Origin: Candidatus Fermentithermobacillus carboniphilus
Lineage (GTDB): Bacteria > Bacillota > Sulfobacillia > Fermentithermobacillales > Fermentithermobacillaceae
Assembly (NCBI GenBank): GCA_018208355.1
Contig: CP062796.1
Coordinates: 1,210,494 to 1,274,493, forward strand
Length of the DNA: 64,000 nucleotides
Reading direction: 5' to 3'
The notes below the pieces were generated by a model. That model made no database searches, was not told where the DNA came from, and was given only the letters and a program-made list of their open reading frames with translations. The translations under genes were made by a program, and so were the position numbers. Below are positions 45,992 through 56,308 of this stretch, piece by piece (position 1 is the first letter of the stretch; every line of letters starts with the position of its first letter).

Positions 45992-46612
45992 TTACTTGGA
46001 ATACAGCTCCACGATTAGACGTTCGTCTACCGGAGCATCCACTTCGTCGCGTTCAGGCAACCTCAGGATCTTGCACTTCCAGTTCTGCGGGTCCAGCGAC
46101 ATCCAGGCCGGAACGGTATGTCCTTCCAGAGATTCGGCAAGAGCCTTGAACATGTCCAGCTTCAGGGAGCGAGGACGCACCGCGACTTCGTCCCCTGGAG
46201 AGACCTGGTAAGACGGAATGTCAACTTTGTGACCGTTCACGGCTATGTGCCCGTGGCGGACGATCTGCCGGGCTTCTCTCCTGGACCGGGCAAACCCTGC
46301 GCGATACACGACGTTATCGAGTCGTCTTTCCAGAAGCTGCATTAACATCTTCCCGGTGACGCCGCGCACTTTGACGGCCTTCGCGAAGTAGTTTCTGAAC
46401 TGGCGCTCTCCGACTCCGTAAAACCTCTTGGCTTTCTGTTTTTCCCGGAGCTGGAGGCCGTACTCGCTCGGCCTTCTCACTCTCCCGTGCATCCCCGGAG
46501 GTGCGGGCCTTTTCTCGAGGGTGCACTTGGTGAAACACTTTTCCCCCTTGAGATACAGTTTCTGACCCTCGCGCCTGCATAACCTACATACTGGTCCTGT
46601 GTATCTGCTCAT
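45992..46612 (-). CDS. rpsD: 30S ribosomal protein S4 (zinc-binding form)
   Basis: 206 residues. The N-terminus has four cysteines, Cys9, Cys12, Cys26 and Cys30 ([14 protein letters not shown]), the zinc-binding form of S4; the C-terminal S4 RNA-binding domain ([16 protein letters not shown]) follows. Early 16S rRNA binder and usual autoregulator of the alpha operon. Confidence 0.97.
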   Translation of the reverse strand: MSRYTGPVCRLCRREGQKLYLKGEKCFTKCTLEKRPAPPGMHGRVRRPSEYGLQLREKQKAKRFYGVGERQFRNYFAKAVKVRGVTGKMLMQLLERRLDNVVYRAGFARSRREARQIVRHGHIAVNGHKVDIPSYQVSPGDEVAVRPRSLKLDMFKALAESLEGHTVPAWMSLDPQNWKCKILRLPERDEVDAPVDERLIVELYSK

Positions 46613-46624
46613 TGTTTGCCTCCC

Positions 46625-47014
46625 TCATACTCTCCGTCTCTTGGGCGGGCGGCACCCGTTGTGGGGAACTGGGGTGACGTCCTTAATCAGGCTCACCTCA
46701 AGACCCGCCGCCTGCAGAGCGCGGATCGCCGCTTCTCGACCCGCGCCCGGCCCTTTGACGTACACTTCTACTTCCCTCATACCCTGGTCAAGCGCCTGTT
46801 TCGCCGCGGCTTCCGCGGCCATCTGTGCCGCAAAGGGCGTACTCTTTCTGGATCCTTTGAAACCCTGCCTACCCGCCGACGACCAAGCGATAGCTGCGCC
46901 CTGGCTGTCGGTAATCGTCACTATAGTGTTGTTGAAAGTGGACTTGATGTGGGCAATGCCCTTTTCAACGACGCGCCTTTCTCTTTTTCTGGCCCTTTCC
47001 TTCTTTTTAGCCAA
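46625..47014 (-). CDS. rpsK: 30S ribosomal protein S11
   Basis: 129 residues. [15 protein letters not shown] and the C-terminal [11 protein letters not shown] are typical. Platform protein of the small subunit, between rpsM and rpsD. Confidence 0.97.
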   Translation of the reverse strand: MAKKKERARKRERRVVEKGIAHIKSTFNNTIVTITDSQGAAIAWSSAGRQGFKGSRKSTPFAAQMAAEAAAKQALDQGMREVEVYVKGPGAGREAAIRALQAAGLEVSLIKDVTPVPHNGCRPPKRRRV

Positions 47015-47036
47015 AGCTTATCTGTCCTCCCTAGCG

Positions 47037-47408
47037 TCACTTCTTCCGTTTTACGCCCACGGTCTTCCTGGGGCCTTTTCTAGTCCTCGCGTTGGTTTGA
47101 GTCCTCTGGCCCCTTACCGGGAGACCTCTTCGGTGCCGAAGACCTCTATATGTCCCCAAGTCGATGAGGCGCTTGATGTTGAGTTGCACTTCGGCCCGGA
47201 GGTCCCCTTCGACCTTGTAATTCTTATCAATGAAATCCCTGATACGAGCAATCTCTTCTTCGGTCAGATCTTTGACCCTCGTGTCCGGGTTGACACCGGT
47301 AGCAGCCAGAATCTCTTTCGCCCTGGTACGACCGATCCCGTAAATGTAAGGAAGCGCGGCTTCCACCCTTTTCTCTCTAGGCAAGTCCACCCCTGCGATA
47401 CGAGCCAT
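47037..47408 (-). CDS. rpsM: 30S ribosomal protein S13
   Basis: 123 residues from the ATG at 47408 ([15 protein letters not shown]). [20 protein letters not shown] near the C-terminus is typical. The frame opens a little upstream, but that part is the ribosome binding region. It follows rpmJ by 14 bases. Confidence 0.97.
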   Translation of the reverse strand: MARIAGVDLPREKRVEAALPYIYGIGRTRAKEILAATGVNPDTRVKDLTEEEIARIRDFIDKNYKVEGDLRAEVQLNIKRLIDLGTYRGLRHRRGLPVRGQRTQTNARTRKGPRKTVGVKRKK

Positions 47409-47422
47409 TACTTCACCCCCAA

Positions 47423-47536
47423 TCAACCTTGTTTCTGCTTGTGTTTAGGATTCACGCACAGAACCATGACTCTGCCGTGGCGTCTTATCACACGGCATTT
47501 CTCACAAATCCTTTTCACAGAAGGTCTGACCTTCAC
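47423..47536 (-). CDS. rpmJ: 50S ribosomal protein L36 (zinc form)
   Basis: A 37-residue gene with a GTG start at 47536 and AGGGGG upstream. The peptide begins [18 protein letters not shown] and ends NPKHKQKQG. Cys11, Cys14, Cys27 and His32 form the zinc knuckle. It lies in the usual place between infA and rpsM. Confidence 0.96.
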   Translation of the reverse strand: MKVRPSVKRICEKCRVIRRHGRVMVLCVNPKHKQKQG

Positions 47537-47574
47537 GCGAGTAACCCCCTTCTCGAGGGAAGTACCCCTCTCGT

Positions 47575-47793
47575 CTATTTCAACCGACGGATTATCCTGC
47601 CGCGGGTAAGGTCATACGGACTGAGTTCCACAAGAACTCTGTCGCCTGGTAGGATCTTAATGAAGTTAATTCTCATCCTCCCCGAGATGTGAGCGAGAAC
47701 CTTGTGCCCTCCCTCGACCTCCACCCGAAACATGGCATTGGGGAGCGGCTCCACAACGCGGCCCTCAACCTCAATGCTGTCTTGCTTCGGCAT
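47575..47793 (-). CDS. infA: Translation initiation factor IF-1
   Basis: 72 residues from the ATG at 47793, preceded by GAGGGGG. Compact OB fold with [22 protein letters not shown] and the C-terminal [16 protein letters not shown]. Binds the A site during initiation. Confidence 0.97.
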   Translation of the reverse strand: MPKQDSIEVEGRVVEPLPNAMFRVEVEGGHKVLAHISGRMRINFIKILPGDRVLVELSPYDLTRGRIIRRLK

Positions 47794-47841
47794 GCTATTC
47801 CCCCTCATTTTACAAGAAAAGTCTATCCATTCGCTGGTAAA

Positions 47842-48585
47842 CTATACCAGAGTGAGCAACCTGGCACCCTCGCCGGTGACAGCCACCGTGTGTTCAAAGT
47901 GCGCCGACAGCGATCCGTCCCTGGTTACCACGTGAAGGTCCGGATAAGTGATTACCTCAGACCCACCCGCGTTCACCATGGGTTCTATAGCTATTACCAT
48001 CCCTTTTCTCATCACAGGCCCCGTGCCCGGTTGTCCGTAATTGGGCACCGACGGGTCTTCGTGCATGTTTCTGCCGACTCCATGTCCCGCGTAATCCCGC
48101 ACAACGCTGTAACCGTGTTTCTTGACGTAGCTCTCAATTGCATACCCGATATCTCCCAAACGCGCACCTTCCCTGACGGCGGCGATGCCTCTCGACAGGG
48201 CTTCCCTGGTAACCTCCATGAGACGCTCCGCTTCCCTGGATACCCGGCCCACAGGAAAAGTGGCAGCTGTATCCCCAACGAATCCCATATAGGTCGCACC
48301 CACGTCGATGGAAATGATGTCCCCTTCTTCCAGGATGGTCTCGTCAGGGATACCGTGGACCACCACTTCGTTTCTGGAAGTACATATGGTCGCGGGAAAA
48401 CCCATGTATCCTTTGAAAGTGGGAATTGCCCCACACTTACGTATGAATTCCTCAGCCACCTTGTCAAGCTCTTTCGTGGTTATGCCGGGCCTCAACATGT
48501 CCCTGAGCACAAGCAAGCACTCACCGGCTATCCTACCCGCTTTCGCCATTATTTCGATTTCTTCGTCGGTCTTCAAGATAATCAT
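47842..48585 (-). CDS. map: Methionine aminopeptidase, type I
   Basis: 247 residues. Removes the initiator methionine. Metal-site residues lie in ISIDVGATYMGFVGD, VVRDYAGHGVGR and MVIAIEPMV. The ATG directly adjoins the adk stop with no gap, so the two are translated in coupling. Confidence 0.96.
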   Translation of the reverse strand: MIILKTDEEIEIMAKAGRIAGECLLVLRDMLRPGITTKELDKVAEEFIRKCGAIPTFKGYMGFPATICTSRNEVVVHGIPDETILEEGDIISIDVGATYMGFVGDTAATFPVGRVSREAERLMEVTREALSRGIAAVREGARLGDIGYAIESYVKKHGYSVVRDYAGHGVGRNMHEDPSVPNYGQPGTGPVMRKGMVIAIEPMVNAGGSEVITYPDLHVVTRDGSLSAHFEHTVAVTGEGARLLTLV

Positions 48586-49257
48586 CTACACCGCTTCTTC
48601 CGGAACAAGTCCTTTCCTGGTTATCTCCTCCAGGATATGGGAGAAGACGGTCCCCACATCCTCACGACCATCTATAGATACCACAATTCCTTTCTCTGCG
48701 TAATACTGGACGAGAGGCCTGGTTGACTCGTTATAGACCCTGAGACGCTCTTTCACGGTTTCTTCACGGTCATCCTTTCTCGTGATGAGGTCCCCGCCAC
48801 ATACGTCGCACTTGCCGGGCGTTTTCGGGGGGTCAAGCCTGAGATTATAAGGTTTCCCGCATACAGAACAAACTCTCCTGGTCCTCGCGCGCTCCAAAAG
48901 CTCGTCCTCAGGCACCACGAGGTTTATTACAAGGTCGAGCCCCTCGCCGCTCTTCTCGAGGAGGGCGTCAAGGGCCCTGGCCTGGGCAATATTCCTCGGA
49001 AATCCGTCAAGGACAAACCCTTTTCTAGCCTCTTCCGCAAAAAGCCTCTTCTCGATGACTTTTAGGGTAATATCGTCGGGGACCAGTTCCCCGCGGGCCA
49101 TTATACCTTCGACAAGTTTACCCAATTCGGTTCCGGCCTTGACTTCCTGCCGGAACATGTCGCCCGGAGCGATATGGCAAAGGCCGAACTTCTCGGCGAT
49201 CAGTTTCGACTGGGTCCCTTTACCTGCCCCCGGCGGCCCCAAAAACAGGATCTTCAT
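48586..49257 (-). CDS. adk: Adenylate kinase (zinc-lid form)
   Basis: 223 residues. P-loop GPPGAGKGTQSKL at the N-terminus. The LID domain has CSVCGKPY and KCDVCGGD, the four-cysteine zinc site of Gram-positive and thermophilic enzymes. Balances ATP, ADP and AMP. Between secY and map. Confidence 0.97.
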   Translation of the reverse strand: MKILFLGPPGAGKGTQSKLIAEKFGLCHIAPGDMFRQEVKAGTELGKLVEGIMARGELVPDDITLKVIEKRLFAEEARKGFVLDGFPRNIAQARALDALLEKSGEGLDLVINLVVPEDELLERARTRRVCSVCGKPYNLRLDPPKTPGKCDVCGGDLITRKDDREETVKERLRVYNESTRPLVQYYAEKGIVVSIDGREDVGTVFSHILEEITRKGLVPEEAV

Positions 49258-49267
49258 GGAAATCTCC

Positions 49268-50530
49268 TCACTTCAGGAAACCTTGATAATTCCTCATGAC
49301 CAGCTCGGCCTCTATCTGCTTCATGGTCTCTAAGGCGACACCTATCACGATCAGGAGGGCAGTTCCTCCCAGCGCGTGGAACCCGGGAAGTCCCGTGATC
49401 TGGATCATGAAGTTGGGTAAAACCGCTATCACCGCCAGGAAAACCGCCCCAACGGCAGTGATCCTGGTCACGACCCTAGACAGGGCATCTGCTGTGGGCT
49501 TGCCCGGGCGGATTCCCGGGATGAATCCTCCGTACTTGCGCATGTTGTCCGCCACATCCAGCGGGTTGAATATCATCGCGGTATAAAAGAACGTGAACCC
49601 GAAGATGAGAAGAGCATACAGAGCTGTGTACCATGGCTGCTGGTAGTCAAAGATGGCTCCGATCTTCTGGGCCCAGGGCGCGTGGACGAACGACGCGATG
49701 GTGGCCGGGAATGCCAGGAGCGATGAAGCGAAGATGACGGGTATAACACCGGCCTGGTTGATCCTGATCGGGATGTGGGTGGAATACCCCCCCATCATCT
49801 TCCTCCCCACGACTCGCCTGGAGTACTGGACGGGTATCCTTCGCTCCCCCTCCGTGATCCATATCACGAGAACCAGCGTTACCAGGGAGACCGCAGCCAG
49901 CCCGAGAACGTTGTACCACCTGGTCTGATTACTCTTGAGAAGAGCATAGATCCTCAGCAATTCTCTGGGCATCCCTGATATGATGCCGGCGAATATGAAC
50001 AGAGATATACCGTTGCCGATCCCTTTCTCGGTTATGAGTTCGCCAAGCCACATCAAGAACGCGGTGCCGGCTGTTAGGCTCAAAACCGCCTCGATGAGCA
50101 CCCAAATGGAATTCGAAACGAGAGCCCCCTGGGCCCTGATGGCAAGGGTCATGCCCGTGGCTTGGAGCAACCCCAGAATTATGGTCCCGTACCTCGTGTA
50201 TTCCTGCAGCTTCTTCCGGCCTTCTTCTTCTTTGGACATCTCTTCCCATTTTGGAATAACCATGGTGAGAAGTTGTACGATAATGGAACTGTTAATGTAC
50301 GGATAAATGCTCATGGCAAACACCGAGTAACTGCTGAGGGCTCCGCCGGAAAAGAGGTCCATGAACGTAAAAAGCGTTCCCTCGCTGAACAGCCCGGCAA
50401 TGACATCCCGGATGATACCCGGGACCGGGACTGCCACCCCGGCCCTAAAAACCACGAGCATGGCGATGGTGAATAGGATCCTTCTCCTCAGATCCGGTAT
50501 TCGCCAGGCGTTTCTGAGCGTACCGAACAT
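49268..50530 (-). CDS. secY: Preprotein translocase subunit SecY
   Basis: 420 residues with ten predicted membrane helices. FRAGVAVPVPGI near the plug, MGGYSTHIPIRINQAGVIPVIFASSLL and the C-terminal helices match the family. Forms the protein-conducting channel. In the usual place after rplO. Confidence 0.97.
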   Translation of the reverse strand: MFGTLRNAWRIPDLRRRILFTIAMLVVFRAGVAVPVPGIIRDVIAGLFSEGTLFTFMDLFSGGALSSYSVFAMSIYPYINSSIIVQLLTMVIPKWEEMSKEEEGRKKLQEYTRYGTIILGLLQATGMTLAIRAQGALVSNSIWVLIEAVLSLTAGTAFLMWLGELITEKGIGNGISLFIFAGIISGMPRELLRIYALLKSNQTRWYNVLGLAAVSLVTLVLVIWITEGERRIPVQYSRRVVGRKMMGGYSTHIPIRINQAGVIPVIFASSLLAFPATIASFVHAPWAQKIGAIFDYQQPWYTALYALLIFGFTFFYTAMIFNPLDVADNMRKYGGFIPGIRPGKPTADALSRVVTRITAVGAVFLAVIAVLPNFMIQITGLPGFHALGGTALLIVIGVALETMKQIEAELVMRNYQGFLK

Positions 50531-50974
50531 CTATATCACCTCGGCCTTGCCGCCAGCGGCCTCAATTTTCTGTCTGGCAGACTCAGAAAAGGCGTGCGCC
50601 TTGACGGTAAGAGCCTTGTTTATCTCCCCTTCTCCGAGGATCTTAAGATAACGGGAGTTCTTCCGGACAAGGCCTGCCTCTTTAAGCTCGTTAGGCCCTA
50701 CTTCCGTTCCCGGTTCGAACCGGTCCAGGTCCCCAACATTCACGAGATCGTATTCGATCCCGAATATATTGCGGAATCCCCGCTTGGGCAGCCTCATGGT
50801 CAGTCGCATCTGTCCGCCTTCAAAGCCGGGACCTTTAGCCCCCCCGGAACGCGCTTTTTGCCCTTTGTGTCCACGCCCGGCGGTCTTTCCGTTCCCGGAA
50901 CCCAGTCCCTGGCCTTTTCTCTTGGCCTTTTTGACCGAACCCGGAGCCGGCGGCAGAATCTCATGCAATTCCAT
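50531..50974 (-). CDS. rplO: 50S ribosomal protein L15
   Basis: 147 residues. [20 protein letters not shown] and the glycine-rich [20 protein letters not shown] are typical. The start overlaps the end of rpsE by 14 bases, so no rpmD (L30) gene can lie between them as it does in most bacteria. Confidence 0.97.
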   Translation of the reverse strand: MELHEILPPAPGSVKKAKRKGQGLGSGNGKTAGRGHKGQKARSGGAKGPGFEGGQMRLTMRLPKRGFRNIFGIEYDLVNVGDLDRFEPGTEVGPNELKEAGLVRKNSRYLKILGEGEINKALTVKAHAFSESARQKIEAAGGKAEVI

Positions 50975-51536
50975 TGGACATGACCTCCGCTTCTTCTCCT
51001 TGTTGGGTTCTCTTGGCTTTACCTCTGATTTCCGCTATCTCGTGGGCACTGCGAAGGCTCTTTAAAGCTTCAATAGTCGCATATACCACGTTGTACGGGT
51101 TTGAAGAACCCAGAGACTTGGCCAGCACGTCCTGAATACCCGCAAGTTCCATCAAAGGCCGCACGCCTCGGCCGGCGATGATGCCGGTACCCGGAGACGC
51201 CGGACGCAAGAGAACCATGCCTGCTCCAAAATGGCCTATTACTTCGTGCGGGATGGTGTTGCCGTTCCTGGGGACTTCGATCAGGTTCTTCTTGGCATCT
51301 TCGATGCCTTTGCGTATGGCATCCGTAAGGTCCTGAGCTTTACCCAGACCCGCACCGACTTTGCCGTTTCCGTTCCCCACCACGACCAGAGCACGGAAGC
51401 TTCTCCTCCGCCCGCCTTTCACAGTCTTCGAAACGGGACCGAAGGCAACTACGTGGTCCTTGAATTCTTCCACCGCTTCGCCTTTGGAATCATCTCTTAC
51501 AGGATTGTCTTTCCTAAGCAAGTGATCACCCCGCAT
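50961..51536 (-). CDS. rpsE: 30S ribosomal protein S5
   Basis: 191 residues from the ATG at 51536, which overlaps the region of the rplR stop (TGATATG). A TTG five codons on, with GGGGTGA before it, is another possible start. [33 protein letters not shown] is the S5 double-stranded RNA-binding part (quoted in two pieces: to RRRSF, and [11 protein letters not shown]). The C-terminal extension is a little long. Confidence 0.96.
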   Translation of the reverse strand: MRGDHLLRKDNPVRDDSKGEAVEEFKDHVVAFGPVSKTVKGGRRRSFRALVVVGNGNGKVGAGLGKAQDLTDAIRKGIEDAKKNLIEVPRNGNTIPHEVIGHFGAGMVLLRPASPGTGIIAGRGVRPLMELAGIQDVLAKSLGSSNPYNVVYATIEALKSLRSAHEIAEIRGKAKRTQQGEEAEVMSNGIA

Positions 51537-51537
51537 A

Positions 51538-51903
51538 TCAGAAATCCAGTCCGCCCTCCCTCGCGCCATCAGCCAGAGCCTTGACTCTTCCGTGGTAGAG
51601 ATAGCCGCCCCGGTCAAAGACAACCTTCTTGATCCCCTTTTCAAGGGCTCTTTTGGCTATAATCTTGCCGACGATGGAGGCAGCCTCTACATTACCCCCG
51701 GATTTCCCCGTTTCCCGGAAGGAAGGTTCAAGCGTCGACGCAGATACAAGAGTTTTCTGACTCATATCGTCGATAATCTGGGCATATATGTGTTTAAGGC
51801 TCCGAAAAACGCAGAGCCTCGGACGCTCTGGCGTGCCTATCACCTTCTTACGGACCCTCAGGTGGCGTCTCTTTCTTTTCTCTTCTTTCGTCTTAACAGC
51901 CAT
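51538..51903 (-). CDS. rplR: 50S ribosomal protein L18
   Basis: 121 residues. Basic N-terminus ([16 protein letters not shown]) and [20 protein letters not shown] typical of L18, which binds 5S rRNA with L5. Between rplF and rpsE. Confidence 0.97.
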   Translation of the reverse strand: MAVKTKEEKRKRRHLRVRKKVIGTPERPRLCVFRSLKHIYAQIIDDMSQKTLVSASTLEPSFRETGKSGGNVEAASIVGKIIAKRALEKGIKKVVFDRGGYLYHGRVKALADGAREGGLDF

Positions 51904-51932
51904 CTACCATCGTCCTCCCCTGCCAGTGCCTC

Positions 51933-52469
51933 TTACTTGGCGCTCTTTGCGACCTTGCGCCTGATCTTTTCGCCCACATACTTGATGCCTGTCCCCTGGT
52001 AGGGTTCAGGAGGCCTCAGTTTTCTGATGTTAGCGGCCACCTGACCGACAAGTTCCTTGTCGATTCCCCGTATAACGAGTGAAGTCGGGGTAGGCACCTC
52101 GATCTGAATACCGCTGGGAGGCACTATCTCACATGGCTTTGCGAACCCCAGGTTCAGCACAACTTTATCCCCCGTCTTGGACGCACGGTATCCAACCCCG
52201 GACATCTCGAGGGCCTTCTCGTACCCCTCGGTAACCCCCGTTATCATGTTGGAGATCAGGGTCCGGGTCAGGCCGTGCAGAGCCCGGTGGAGCCTTTCGT
52301 CCGTGGGTCTTTTGACCCGCAGTTCGTCCCCTTCTATCTCTACCTTCATGTCCGGGTGTAGAGCTCTTTTCAGCGTCCCTTTGGGCCCTTTGACCGTTAT
52401 CGTGTTGCCTTCAAGGGTAACGGCAACCCCTTTAGGTATCTTGATAGGCTTGGTTCCGATTCGAGACAT
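51933..52469 (-). CDS. rplF: 50S ribosomal protein L6
   Basis: 178 residues from the ATG at 52469 (SRIGTKPIKIPKGV). Two L6 domains; the C-terminal motif RKLRPPEPYQGTGIKY is intact. The upstream extension of the frame runs into rpsH and is not used. Confidence 0.97.
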   Translation of the reverse strand: MSRIGTKPIKIPKGVAVTLEGNTITVKGPKGTLKRALHPDMKVEIEGDELRVKRPTDERLHRALHGLTRTLISNMITGVTEGYEKALEMSGVGYRASKTGDKVVLNLGFAKPCEIVPPSGIQIEVPTPTSLVIRGIDKELVGQVAANIRKLRPPEPYQGTGIKYVGEKIRRKVAKSAK

Positions 52470-52491
52470 AGCGAAAACCTCCCGTCGATTC

Positions 52492-52887
52492 CTACCACAC
52501 GTAGCAGATGACTTCCCCGCCGAGCCCAAGAGCGCGCGCCGCCTTATCAGTCATTATCCCTTTTGATGTAGATATGACCGCTATTCCAAGACCGCCTAAG
52601 ACCTTGGGGATCTCGTCTTTTTTGGCGTATACCCGCAGCCCAGGCTTGGAAATTTGTTTTATCCCGGTAATGGCCCTGGTCTTCCCCGGACCGTACTTCA
52701 AGTAAACCCGAAGCTTGGAGACCGGTTTCCCGGGAACCAGCTCGTAATCCCTGATGTAACCCTCTTCCTTGAGGACAGCAAGGATGTTCTCTTTAAGCTT
52801 GGAGGCCGGTATCTCAACCCTCTCATGCCTTGCCATGCCGGCATTGCGGAGTCTTGTCAGCATATCCGCAATAGGGTCGTGTATCAT
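52492..52887 (-). CDS. rpsH: 30S ribosomal protein S8
   Basis: 131 residues. [14 protein letters not shown] at the N-terminus and [20 protein letters not shown] near the C-terminus. Central-domain 16S binder and usual autoregulator of the spc operon. Confidence 0.97.
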   Translation of the reverse strand: MIHDPIADMLTRLRNAGMARHERVEIPASKLKENILAVLKEEGYIRDYELVPGKPVSKLRVYLKYGPGKTRAITGIKQISKPGLRVYAKKDEIPKVLGGLGIAVISTSKGIMTDKAARALGLGGEVICYVW

Positions 52888-52899
52888 CTAGTCTCCCTC

Positions 52900-53085
52900 C
52901 TACCAGCTGGCTTTCTTGACGCCAGGAATCTCTCCGCGGTGAGCCAACCGCCTGAAACAGTGCCTGCACAGGCCGAACTTTCGCATGTAAGCGTGGGCCC
53001 TTCCGCAGATGTTGCAGCGGTTGACTTTTTGAGTCCGGAACTTAGGCTCCTTCTTGGCTTTCAGGATCTTCGCCAGAGTTGCCAA
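52900..53085 (-). CDS. rpsN: 30S ribosomal protein S14, zinc type (type Z)
   Basis: 61 residues with [20 protein letters not shown]: Cys24, Cys27, Cys40 and Cys43 bind zinc. This is the ancestral short form common in Gram-positive bacteria. Confidence 0.97.
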   Translation of the reverse strand: MATLAKILKAKKEPKFRTQKVNRCNICGRAHAYMRKFGLCRHCFRRLAHRGEIPGVKKASW

Positions 53086-53097
53086 GCGATCTCCCCC

Positions 53098-53634
53098 TTA
53101 CTGTCTGAAGGGCATACCTAGGGCTTTCAAAAGGTAACGCCCTTCTTCGTCGGTTTTCGCAGTAGTAGTGATGGTGATGTTCATTCCCCGGATCTTCGAC
53201 ACCTTGTCGTAATCTATCTCGGGGAATATGATCTGTTCCCTCAGCCCCAGGGAATAGTTCCCTCGCCCGTCGAAGCCATCGGGCGACACTCCCCGGAAGT
53301 CTCTCACCCTGGGAAGTACCACGTTAAAGAGCTTCTCGAGGAAATCGTACATGCGCTCTCCTCTCAAAGTCACTTTGCAGCCCACGTTCATCCCGGCCCT
53401 GACCTTGAAAGCGGATATAGACCTTTTGGCCTTTGTTATTACCGGTCTCTGCCCCGCAATTTTCATGAGGTCCGAAACCGCGCTTTCCAGCGCGTCCGGG
53501 TTCTGAGTGGCTTCTCCCACCCCCATGTTGATGACCACTTTTTCTACCCGGGGCACTTCCAAGGGATTCTTGTACCCAAAGGCCTTCATCATGGCCGGCA
53601 CAACTTGTTCACGGTACACTTCCTTCAACGACAC
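53098..53634 (-). CDS. rplE: 50S ribosomal protein L5
   Basis: 178 residues with the GTG start at 53634, since GAGGTC lies nine bases upstream. Another GTG at 53649 overlaps the rplX stop (GTGA) and is possible. [20 protein letters not shown] and [20 protein letters not shown] are typical. Binds 5S rRNA. Confidence 0.95.
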   Translation of the reverse strand: MSLKEVYREQVVPAMMKAFGYKNPLEVPRVEKVVINMGVGEATQNPDALESAVSDLMKIAGQRPVITKAKRSISAFKVRAGMNVGCKVTLRGERMYDFLEKLFNVVLPRVRDFRGVSPDGFDGRGNYSLGLREQIIFPEIDYDKVSKIRGMNITITTTAKTDEEGRYLLKALGMPFRQ

Positions 53635-53645
53635 GGCGCTCGACC

Positions 53646-53957
53646 TCACTTGTCAATGGCTTCGCCGCACTTGGCGCAAGCCCTAACTTTCTTGCCGTCT
53701 ACCACTTTAGCCCTAATACGAGTCGGTCTCGAACATCTGGGACATACGAGCATCACGCATGCCCTGTGTATCGGGCTTTCCTTCTCGATGATGCCACCCT
53801 TCGGGAGGTCCTTCGTCGGCCGTTGGTGTTTCTTGTGGATATTTACGCCTTCTACGACCAAACGATCCTCTCCCGGTATCGCTTTCAGCACTTTACCTTT
53901 CTTGCCGCGGTATTTGCCGCTTATCACAAGTACCGTATCGTCCTTGCGGATGTTCAC
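53646..53957 (-). CDS. rplX: 50S ribosomal protein L24 (with CxxC pairs)
   Basis: 103 residues. KOW-type RNA-binding N-terminus ([20 protein letters not shown]). The C-terminus has CPRCSRPTR and CAKCGEA, two CxxC pairs for a zinc ribbon seen in some Gram-positive L24 proteins. Confidence 0.96.
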   Translation of the reverse strand: MNIRKDDTVLVISGKYRGKKGKVLKAIPGEDRLVVEGVNIHKKHQRPTKDLPKGGIIEKESPIHRACVMLVCPRCSRPTRIRAKVVDGKKVRACAKCGEAIDK

Positions 53958-53981
53958 TCTGCTCCACCACCTTCCGGGTCC

Positions 53982-54350
53982 TCATATAACTTCGGGAGCG
54001 AGCGATATTATCTTGGTGAAATGCTTGTCTCGAAGCTCCCTGGCAACAGGCCCGAAAATACGCGTGCCCTGTGGCTCCGAATCATCTCTCAAGATCACCG
54101 CCGCGTTATCGTCAAACCTGATGTAGGTGCCATCAGGCCTGCGCACGTTCTTCTTCATTCTGACAACCACGGCACGCACTACCTGACCCTTCTTGACAAC
54201 GCCTCCGGGAGTGGCCTCTTTCACCGATGCCACGATGACATCTCCAAGGCCAGCGTACCGGCGGTAGCCCCCGCCAAGCACCCTGATGCACATGATCTCT
54301 CTGGCGCCGGTGTTGTCAGCGACGTTCAACCTGGTCTGCGCCTGAATCAC
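53982..54350 (-). CDS. rplN: 50S ribosomal protein L14
   Basis: 122 residues, the universal length. [20 protein letters not shown] at the start and [22 protein letters not shown] at the end. Overlaps the rpsQ stop by four bases. Confidence 0.97.
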   Translation of the reverse strand: MIQAQTRLNVADNTGAREIMCIRVLGGGYRRYAGLGDVIVASVKEATPGGVVKKGQVVRAVVVRMKKNVRRPDGTYIRFDDNAAVILRDDSEPQGTRIFGPVARELRDKHFTKIISLAPEVI

Positions 54351-54625
54351 GCACGTTCACCCCCCACCAGGCCTGCGCCTCTTTCGAGGATTTCAGCTAT
54401 CCTCCACCGCTTTTCTTTGGAAAGCGGACGCGTCTCCACAAGACGCACCTTGTCGCCGGTCCTTGAGGCGTTTTCTTCATCGTGGGCCTTCACCTTGCGC
54501 GTAGCACGTACTCTCTTTCCATATATAGGGTGGACCTTCCAGGTCTCTATCGCGATGACCCGGGTTTTATCCATCTTGTCGCTGACGACCACGCCCGTAA
54601 GTTCCTTTCGCCTTCCCCGTTCCAT
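54347..54625 (-). CDS. rpsQ: 30S ribosomal protein S17
   Basis: 92 residues. OB fold with [20 protein letters not shown] and [17 protein letters not shown]. Two bases after rpmC. Confidence 0.97.
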   Translation of the reverse strand: MERGRRKELTGVVVSDKMDKTRVIAIETWKVHPIYGKRVRATRKVKAHDEENASRTGDKVRLVETRPLSKEKRWRIAEILERGAGLVGGERA

Positions 54626-54627
54626 GC

Positions 54628-54837
54628 TTAACCCCCCTGGGCGAGCTTTCCGAGTTCTCTTTGCCGCTGAATGGTCTTGATGCGCGCGATGGATCTTTTG
54701 ACCTCGCGAATCCTCATCACGTTATCAAGCTGCCCCGTAGCTAACTGAAAGCGCAGGTTAAACAACTCTTCTTTGAGCTCCGAAAGCTTCTTTTCCAATT
54801 CGCTGTCGGTCAAATTCCTAATCTCCTGCACTTTCAT
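54628..54837 (-). CDS. rpmC: 50S ribosomal protein L29
   Basis: 69 residues, two-helix protein: [18 protein letters not shown], then [12 protein letters not shown]. Overlaps the 3' end of rplP by 20 bases. Confidence 0.97.
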   Translation of the reverse strand: MKVQEIRNLTDSELEKKLSELKEELFNLRFQLATGQLDNVMRIREVKRSIARIKTIQRQRELGKLAQGG

Positions 54838-55282
54838 CTTCCTTCACCGCCTTTTCCCCAGGCTCAGCAAGGGTATCCTGCCGTTTCTGGAACTTGGTCT
54901 TAATGGGAAGCTTGGTGCCCGCGAGCCTCAGCGCCTCGTAAGCTTCCTCTTCAGGGACACCCGCGATCTCAAAAAGGATCCTGCCAGGTTTGACAACCGC
55001 TACCCAGTACTCGGGGTTCCCCTTGCCGCTACCCATCCTCGTCTCGGCCGGCTTCTTGGTTATCGGTTTATCGGGGAAAATCCGTATCCAGACCTTCCCA
55101 CCCCTTTTGATGTACCGGGTCAGGGCAACTCTTGCGGCCTCGATTTGTTTATCACTGATCCACGCCGGCTCCAGGGCCATAAGTCCGTACTCGCCGTAGA
55201 ATATCTCGTTCCCTCGAGAGGCCTTGCCTTTCATGGTGCCCTTCTGCTGCTTCCTGTATTTCACTCTCTTCGGCATCAACAT
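54818..55282 (-). CDS. rplP: 50S ribosomal protein L16
   Basis: 154 residues. [13 protein letters not shown] at the start, [23 protein letters not shown]-type core (here [16 protein letters not shown]). The acidic tail after TKFQ ([19 protein letters not shown]) is about ten residues longer than usual. Confidence 0.96.
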   Translation of the reverse strand: MLMPKRVKYRKQQKGTMKGKASRGNEIFYGEYGLMALEPAWISDKQIEAARVALTRYIKRGGKVWIRIFPDKPITKKPAETRMGSGKGNPEYWVAVVKPGRILFEIAGVPEEEAYEALRLAGTKLPIKTKFQKRQDTLAEPGEKAVKEDESAGD

Positions 55283-55288
55283 GACTGT

Positions 55289-55945
55289 TTACTTCCCTCC
55301 CTCAGCCGCCTGAATTTTGGACGGGAGGATATCTCCTTTGTAAATCCAGACCTTGATTCCGATGCGTCCATAGGTCGTATGGGCTTCGGCGAATCCGTAG
55401 TCGACGTCTGCTCGCAGCGTGTGAAGCGGGACCGTACCCTCACCTATACGCTCGCTCCTGGCGATCTCGGCACCCTGGAGCCTTCCGGACACCCTGATCT
55501 TAATGCCCTTGGCTCCCAACCTCATGGCGCGGCTGACCGCCTGCTTCATCGCCCTTCTGTAAGAGACTCTCCGTTCGATGGCTTCCGCCACGTTCTCGGC
55601 AACAAGCTGGGCATCCAGCTCGGGGTTTTTCACTTCGAGGGCGTGTACTATGACCCTCTTGCCGGTAAGATCGGACAGTTCTTTCCGCAGGGTCTCGATT
55701 CCGGTCCCGCCTCTGCCTATGACAACACCAGGTTTAGCTGCGTGGATGATTAGGGTTATCTCCTGCGGTTTCCGCTCGATCTCTATTCTGGAAATCCCGG
55801 CCCCACTGAGCTTTTCCCTGACAAAATCCCGAATCTTCTTATCCTCGAGGAGGAGCTGGGAAAAATTCTTCCGGGCAAACCACCGGGAATCCCAATCGTA
55901 GATGATACCGATCCGGAGCCCTTTCGGATGAACTTTCTGTCCCAA
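55289..55945 (-). CDS. rpsC: 30S ribosomal protein S3
   Basis: 218 residues. [14 protein letters not shown] at the start, KH domain with [18 protein letters not shown], and the C-terminal domain with RMGAKGIK-like [19 protein letters not shown]. Helps form the mRNA entry site. Confidence 0.97.
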   Translation of the reverse strand: MGQKVHPKGLRIGIIYDWDSRWFARKNFSQLLLEDKKIRDFVREKLSGAGISRIEIERKPQEITLIIHAAKPGVVIGRGGTGIETLRKELSDLTGKRVIVHALEVKNPELDAQLVAENVAEAIERRVSYRRAMKQAVSRAMRLGAKGIKIRVSGRLQGAEIARSERIGEGTVPLHTLRADVDYGFAEAHTTYGRIGIKVWIYKGDILPSKIQAAEGGK

Positions 55946-55948
55946 GAC

Positions 55949-56290
55949 TTAACCCTCCTCTCTTTCTTTGACCACGACGGTAAGGTGAGACGTCCTCTTC
56001 AGAATGGGAAAAGCCTGCCCTCTCTGACGGGGATGGTACCGTTTGAGAGTGGGGCCCTGTCCCACGTGGATCTCGGATACAATCAGAGAATCTTTGTCCA
56101 TGTCGAAATTGTTCTCGGCATTAGCTGCCGCAGAACGAATCGCTTTCTCCACCACGATGCTTGCCCTCTTGGGTGTGAACTTCAAGATCGCCAGCGCCTC
56201 TTTAACCGGCTTCCCCCGTACGAGATCAGCCACTATGCGCACTTTTGTGGGGGATATCCTTACATGACGTACACAAGCTCTTGCTTCCAT
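55949..56290 (-). CDS. rplV: 50S ribosomal protein L22
   Basis: 113 residues. [20 protein letters not shown] at the start and the tunnel-lining loop near [20 protein letters not shown]. Lies between rpsS and rpsC. Confidence 0.97.
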   Translation of the reverse strand: MEARACVRHVRISPTKVRIVADLVRGKPVKEALAILKFTPKRASIVVEKAIRSAAANAENNFDMDKDSLIVSEIHVGQGPTLKRYHPRQRGQAFPILKRTSHLTVVVKEREEG

Positions 56291-56308
56291 GAGACAATCG
56301 TTCCCCCC

